From DATAPE01 sp034667545 (lineage in GTDB: Bacteria > Actinomycetota > CADDZG01 > WHSQ01): a stretch of 16,853 nucleotides of DNA. The position numbers were made by a program, and so were the translations under genes. The notes beneath the pieces are model-generated. The model was not told the origin of the DNA and made no database searches. It worked only from the letters and a program-made list of their open reading frames with translations. Below are positions 14,482-16,853 of the stretch, in pieces. Location of the stretch: NCBI GenBank assembly GCA_034667545.1, contig JAXDJR010000138.1, forward strand, positions 1-16,853. Reading direction: 5' to 3'. Position 1 is the first letter of the stretch; every line of letters begins with the position of its first letter.

Positions 14482-15639
14482 TTGACTGCCGATGTTGCCG
14501 TGATCGGGGGCGGGGCCATCGGTCTCGCTTCCGCGTGGAAGATCGCGCAGGGTGGGGGCCGCGTTGTCGTGCTAGACGACGCCGTCGGCCGGGGAGCGTC
14601 GTGGGCTGCCGCCGGCATGCTTGCTCCTGTTACCGAAGTGCATCACGGCGAGGAAGCGTTGTTGCAGCTCAATCTCGAGTCGAGCCGGATGTACGAGCAG
14701 TTTTCGGCCGAGCTCGAGGATGTCAGCGGCTGCTCGGTGGGCTACCGCCGCTGCGGGACCCTTCTCGTCGCCCGGGACAAAGACGACAATGCAGCCCTCG
14801 AAGACCTCTATCGCTTCCAGCTACGGCTTGGTTTGCCGGTCGAGCGTCTCCGGAGCACTGAATGCCGGGAGGTCGAGCCTGCGCTCGCTCCGAACGTGCG
14901 AGGAGGGATCCTCGTGCCCGGCGACCACCAGGTCGACAATCGGGCCCTGATCGCGGCACTGGAGCAGGCCTGCCTGCGGAGCGGGATTCAGTTCTTACGA
15001 GCCCGAGCCAGCAGCGTGGATGTCAAGAACGAACGTGTGAGCGGCGTGACCGCCACAGGTGGCGGCTCCATCAAGTGTGATCAAGTGGTGCTGGCCGCCG
15101 GCGTTTGGTCTGGGGGGATCGGCGGCATCCCCGATGAGGTTCGGCCCCCGCTGCGTCCGGTCAAAGGCCAGCTGCTGCATCTGCGGAAGAGAGAGAGCAA
15201 ATCTTCCGTGGCGGCACCGCTCTCGGGCCACAACATCCGCGGCGTCGACGTTTACCTCGTAGTTCGGAGCGATGGTCGGGTCGTTATCGGGGCGACCTCC
15301 GAAGAGCAAGGCTTCGACCAGACAGTGACTGCCGGCGGCGTCTTCGGATTGCTGCGTGACGCCTACGAGCTCGTCCCCGGGGTCACCGAGCTGGAGCTCA
15401 CGGAAACGGTCGCAGGTCTGCGCCCTGCCACGCCTGATAACGCGCCGGTCATCGGAGCTGCAGCGCTAGATGGCTTGATCATGGCCACCGGTCATTACCG
15501 AAATGGGATCCTGCTGACTCCGGTCACCGGGGCAGCGGTCGCAGCTCTCGCTGCCGGAATCGCTCCCCCCGGAGTGATCGAAGGCTTCTCGCCGCGGCGC
15601 TTCGAGCACACCATGGCCGGCGGACAGGTGTTGCAATGA
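14482..15639 (+). CDS. thiO: Glycine oxidase ThiO
   Basis: This 385-residue FAD-dependent amine oxidase of the DAO family fits ThiO, which oxidises glycine to the imine needed for thiamine thiazole synthesis. The dinucleotide-binding motif VAVIGGGAIGLASAW is at the N-terminus, followed by GRGASWAAAGMLAP, and near the C-terminus ETVAGLRPATPDNAPVIG and ATGHYRNGILLTPVTG. The position between a TPP riboswitch and thiS strengthens the call over other DAO enzymes. The start is unclear. TTG 14482 gives a normal N-terminus (TADVAVIGGG) but lies about 19 bases from GAGGAGG (14456-14462); the codon at ideal distance, in frame, is ATC 14467. The 3' end overlaps thiS (ATGA). Confidence 0.9.
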   Translation: MTADVAVIGGGAIGLASAWKIAQGGGRVVVLDDAVGRGASWAAAGMLAPVTEVHHGEEALLQLNLESSRMYEQFSAELEDVSGCSVGYRRCGTLLVARDKDDNAALEDLYRFQLRLGLPVERLRSTECREVEPALAPNVRGGILVPGDHQVDNRALIAALEQACLRSGIQFLRARASSVDVKNERVSGVTATGGGSIKCDQVVLAAGVWSGGIGGIPDEVRPPLRPVKGQLLHLRKRESKSSVAAPLSGHNIRGVDVYLVVRSDGRVVIGATSEEQGFDQTVTAGGVFGLLRDAYELVPGVTELELTETVAGLRPATPDNAPVIGAAALDGLIMATGHYRNGILLTPVTGAAVAALAAGIAPPGVIEGFSPRRFEHTMAGGQVLQ

Positions 15640-15839
15640 TCGTGATGGTTAACGGCACCGGCCAGGAGGTGGGGGAGGGGGCCACGCTTCAAGACTTGCT
15701 CCCCGATGGTGCTCGCAACCGGGGACATGGGGTAGCGATAGCGCATAACGGTGACGTGGTACCGAGACGCAGGTGGGCCGACGTGCGAGTGCAAGCCGGA
15801 GATCGAGTCGAGATCCTCAACGCGGTTGGAGGAGGGTGA
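15636..15839 (+). CDS. thiS: Sulfur carrier protein ThiS
   Basis: The 67-residue product is a ubiquitin-fold sulfur carrier. It starts MIVMVNGTGQEV, as ThiS proteins do, and ends in the essential Gly-Gly (AVGGG has one more glycine before the pair). The C-terminal glycine would be adenylated by ThiF and carry sulfur as thiocarboxylate to ThiG. VEILNAVGGG matches the usual VEIV.AVGGG ending. The length is normal. The ATG overlaps the thiO stop by four bases and its TGA overlaps the thiG start by one, so the three are one translational unit. thiF is not in the window. Confidence 0.95.
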   Translation: MIVMVNGTGQEVGEGATLQDLLPDGARNRGHGVAIAHNGDVVPRRRWADVRVQAGDRVEILNAVGGG

Positions 15840-16612
15840 TGGACGATCCATTTGAGATTTCGGGGGAGAGTTTCTCTTCCCGCCTGATCATGGGAACTGG
15901 GGGAGCGACAAGCCTCGACTCTCTGGAGAAGGCGCTCATCGCGTCGGGCGCGGAGATCACGACCGTGGCTCTGCGCAGGATCACTCCGGATTCGCAAGGC
16001 TCGATCTTGGAGGTGATCGAGCGACTGGGGTGCAAGCTGCTGCCCAACACCGCAGGGTGTTTCACTTCGAGTGACGCAGTGACCACAGCAAGGTTGGCGC
16101 GCGAGGCGTTCGCAACGGATTGGATCAAGCTGGAGGTCATCGCCGACGACCGCACGCTTCTTCCCGATCCGGTCGCGTTGCTCGACGCAGCCGAGACATT
16201 GGTGGACGAGGGGTTTGTTGTGCTCGCCTACAGCAATGATGATCCCGTCCTCGCCGGTCGCCTGGAGGATCTCGGATGCGCGGCGGTCATGCCCTTGGGG
16301 TCGCCGATCGGGAGCGGGATGGGCATCAGGAATCCCTACAACCTCTCCATCATCGTTGAGCGAGCCTCGGTTCCGGTCATCCTGGACGCAGGTGTCGGCA
16401 CTGCGTCGGATGCAACCATCGCGATGGAGCTCGGCTGCGATGGGGTGTTGGTGGCAAGCGCGATCACCCGCGCTCAAGACCCTGCTGCGATGGCAGAAGC
16501 TATCCGCAAGGCGATAGAGGCGGGGCGCTTGGCTCGCCGCAGTGGGCGGATCCCGCGCCGTTTGTACGCCGAAGCATCAACCACCTTCGAGGGCGTCCCG
16601 GATCTGTCCTGA
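15839..16612 (+). CDS. thiG: Thiazole synthase ThiG
   Basis: The 257-residue TIM-barrel enzyme joins 1-deoxy-xylulose 5-phosphate, dehydroglycine from ThiO and sulfur from ThiS into the thiazole phosphate of thiamine. The substrate-binding lysine is Lys97 in WIKLEVIADD. Other family blocks are LIMGTGGATSL, TTVALRRI, KLLPNTAGC, VMPLGSPIGSGMG, PVILDAGVGTASDATIAMELG and DGVLVASAI. The last usually reads VLVNTAI in other ThiGs, a modest change. ATG 15839 is supported by GGAGGAGGG just upstream and by overlap with the thiS stop; a longer frame enters thiS and is not needed. The C-terminal tail after GRIPRR is ordinary. Confidence 0.95.
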   Translation: MDDPFEISGESFSSRLIMGTGGATSLDSLEKALIASGAEITTVALRRITPDSQGSILEVIERLGCKLLPNTAGCFTSSDAVTTARLAREAFATDWIKLEVIADDRTLLPDPVALLDAAETLVDEGFVVLAYSNDDPVLAGRLEDLGCAAVMPLGSPIGSGMGIRNPYNLSIIVERASVPVILDAGVGTASDATIAMELGCDGVLVASAITRAQDPAAMAEAIRKAIEAGRLARRSGRIPRRLYAEASTTFEGVPDLS

Positions 16613-16625
16613 GGGTTTCGCCGCC

Positions 16626-16631
16626 TAGGCT
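16626..16631 (+). promoter_or_regulatory. Putative -10 of a leaderless promoter for the DUF72 gene
   Basis: TAGGCT ends six bases before ATG 16638, with no Shine-Dalgarno between, repeating the arrangement seen before the TetR and threonine aldolase genes. No clear -35 element is visible. Confidence 0.45.
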
Positions 16632-16637
16632 TGGCCC

Positions 16638-16853
16638 ATGCCCGTCTTTATCGGCACTTCCGGCTGGCAATACCGGCACTGGAAGGAGGCGTTCTATCCA
16701 GCCGGAGTTCCCCAGAAGCAGTGGCTCGAGTTCTATGCACAGCGTTTCCAGACCGTCGAGCTCAACAATTCCTTCTATCACCTGCCGAAAGCGGAGTTCT
16801 TCACGAGTTGGGCGCAGCGGACGCCGGCAGATTTCATCGTCGCCGCCAAGATG
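16638..16853 (+). CDS. DUF72 (YecE-type) protein, N-terminal part
   Basis: Seventy-two codons are visible before the window ends, still open. They match the start of DUF72 proteins, TIM-barrel proteins of unknown function: FIGTSGWQYRHWKEAFYP, WLEFYAQRFQTVELNNSFY and LPKAEFFTSWAQRTPADF, ending near VAAKM. The order and spacing are those of the family. The start has no ribosome binding site; ATG 16638 is the natural N-terminus and fits a leaderless transcript. The gene begins 26 bases after thiG but is unlikely to belong to the thiamine pathway. Full length and catalytic features cannot be judged. Confidence 0.88.
   Translation, partial: MPVFIGTSGWQYRHWKEAFYPAGVPQKQWLEFYAQRFQTVELNNSFYHLPKAEFFTSWAQRTPADFIVAAKM

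Noticed and set aside
1..16853. Mobile elements, CRISPR repeats, prophage or defence genes
   Set aside because: No transposase, integrase, direct-repeat array or terminal inverted repeats were seen, and the gene set is housekeeping-like throughout.

Overview
The window is about 62% GC by eye and densely packed, with short gaps, many 1-4 nt gene overlaps and frequent GTG/TTG starts. The gene set (ROK sugar kinase, a luciferase-like oxidoreductase of the type that usually uses F420, an actinobacterial-style phosphofructokinase, an RsbW-type kinase, ThiO/ThiS/ThiG) and several apparently leaderless genes suggest a high-GC actinobacterium, perhaps from an uncultivated lineage. The sequence alone does not fix the genus. 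Most of the window is ordinary chromosomal metabolism. I see no IS element, prophage, CRISPR array, tRNA or rRNA.

Region 1 (1-3171, all +): the 3' end of a ROK-family kinase overlaps a small DUF1232 membrane-associated protein. An eight-helix membrane protein of unknown function follows, overlapping a luciferase-like (LLM) oxidoreductase, then a histidine phosphatase. Region 2 (3172-7454): a TetR regulator (-) is divergent from a GTPase of the cyclic 2,3-diphosphoglycerate synthetase family (+). That gene is followed by a 73-residue unknown ORF and then, tail to tail, by a two-gene minus-strand operon: an alpha/beta-hydrolase overlapping a TIGR00300 (LOR/SDH-type, ornithine cyclodeaminase-like) protein. 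This is the least understood block.

Region 3 (7593-12532): a PlsC-type acyltransferase (+) meets glycerol kinase (-) tail to tail. Glycerol kinase is divergent from a phosphofructokinase with pyrophosphate-type active-site residues, whose stop codon is one base from the TTG start of an ABC-F ATPase. Together these genes suggest glycerol entry, glycolytic flux and phospholipid synthesis. Region 4 (12584-16853, all +): low-specificity threonine aldolase, a 262-nt gap with hairpins and Shine-Dalgarno-led mini-ORFs, an RsbW-type serine kinase, a TPP riboswitch, then thiO-thiS-thiG for the thiazole half of thiamine, and the 5' end of a DUF72 gene.

The best candidates for something new are the GTPase / 73-aa ORF / hydrolase-TIGR00300 block, the gap before the anti-sigma gene, and a repeated TAnnnT-N6-ATG arrangement that looks like this organism's leaderless promoter.
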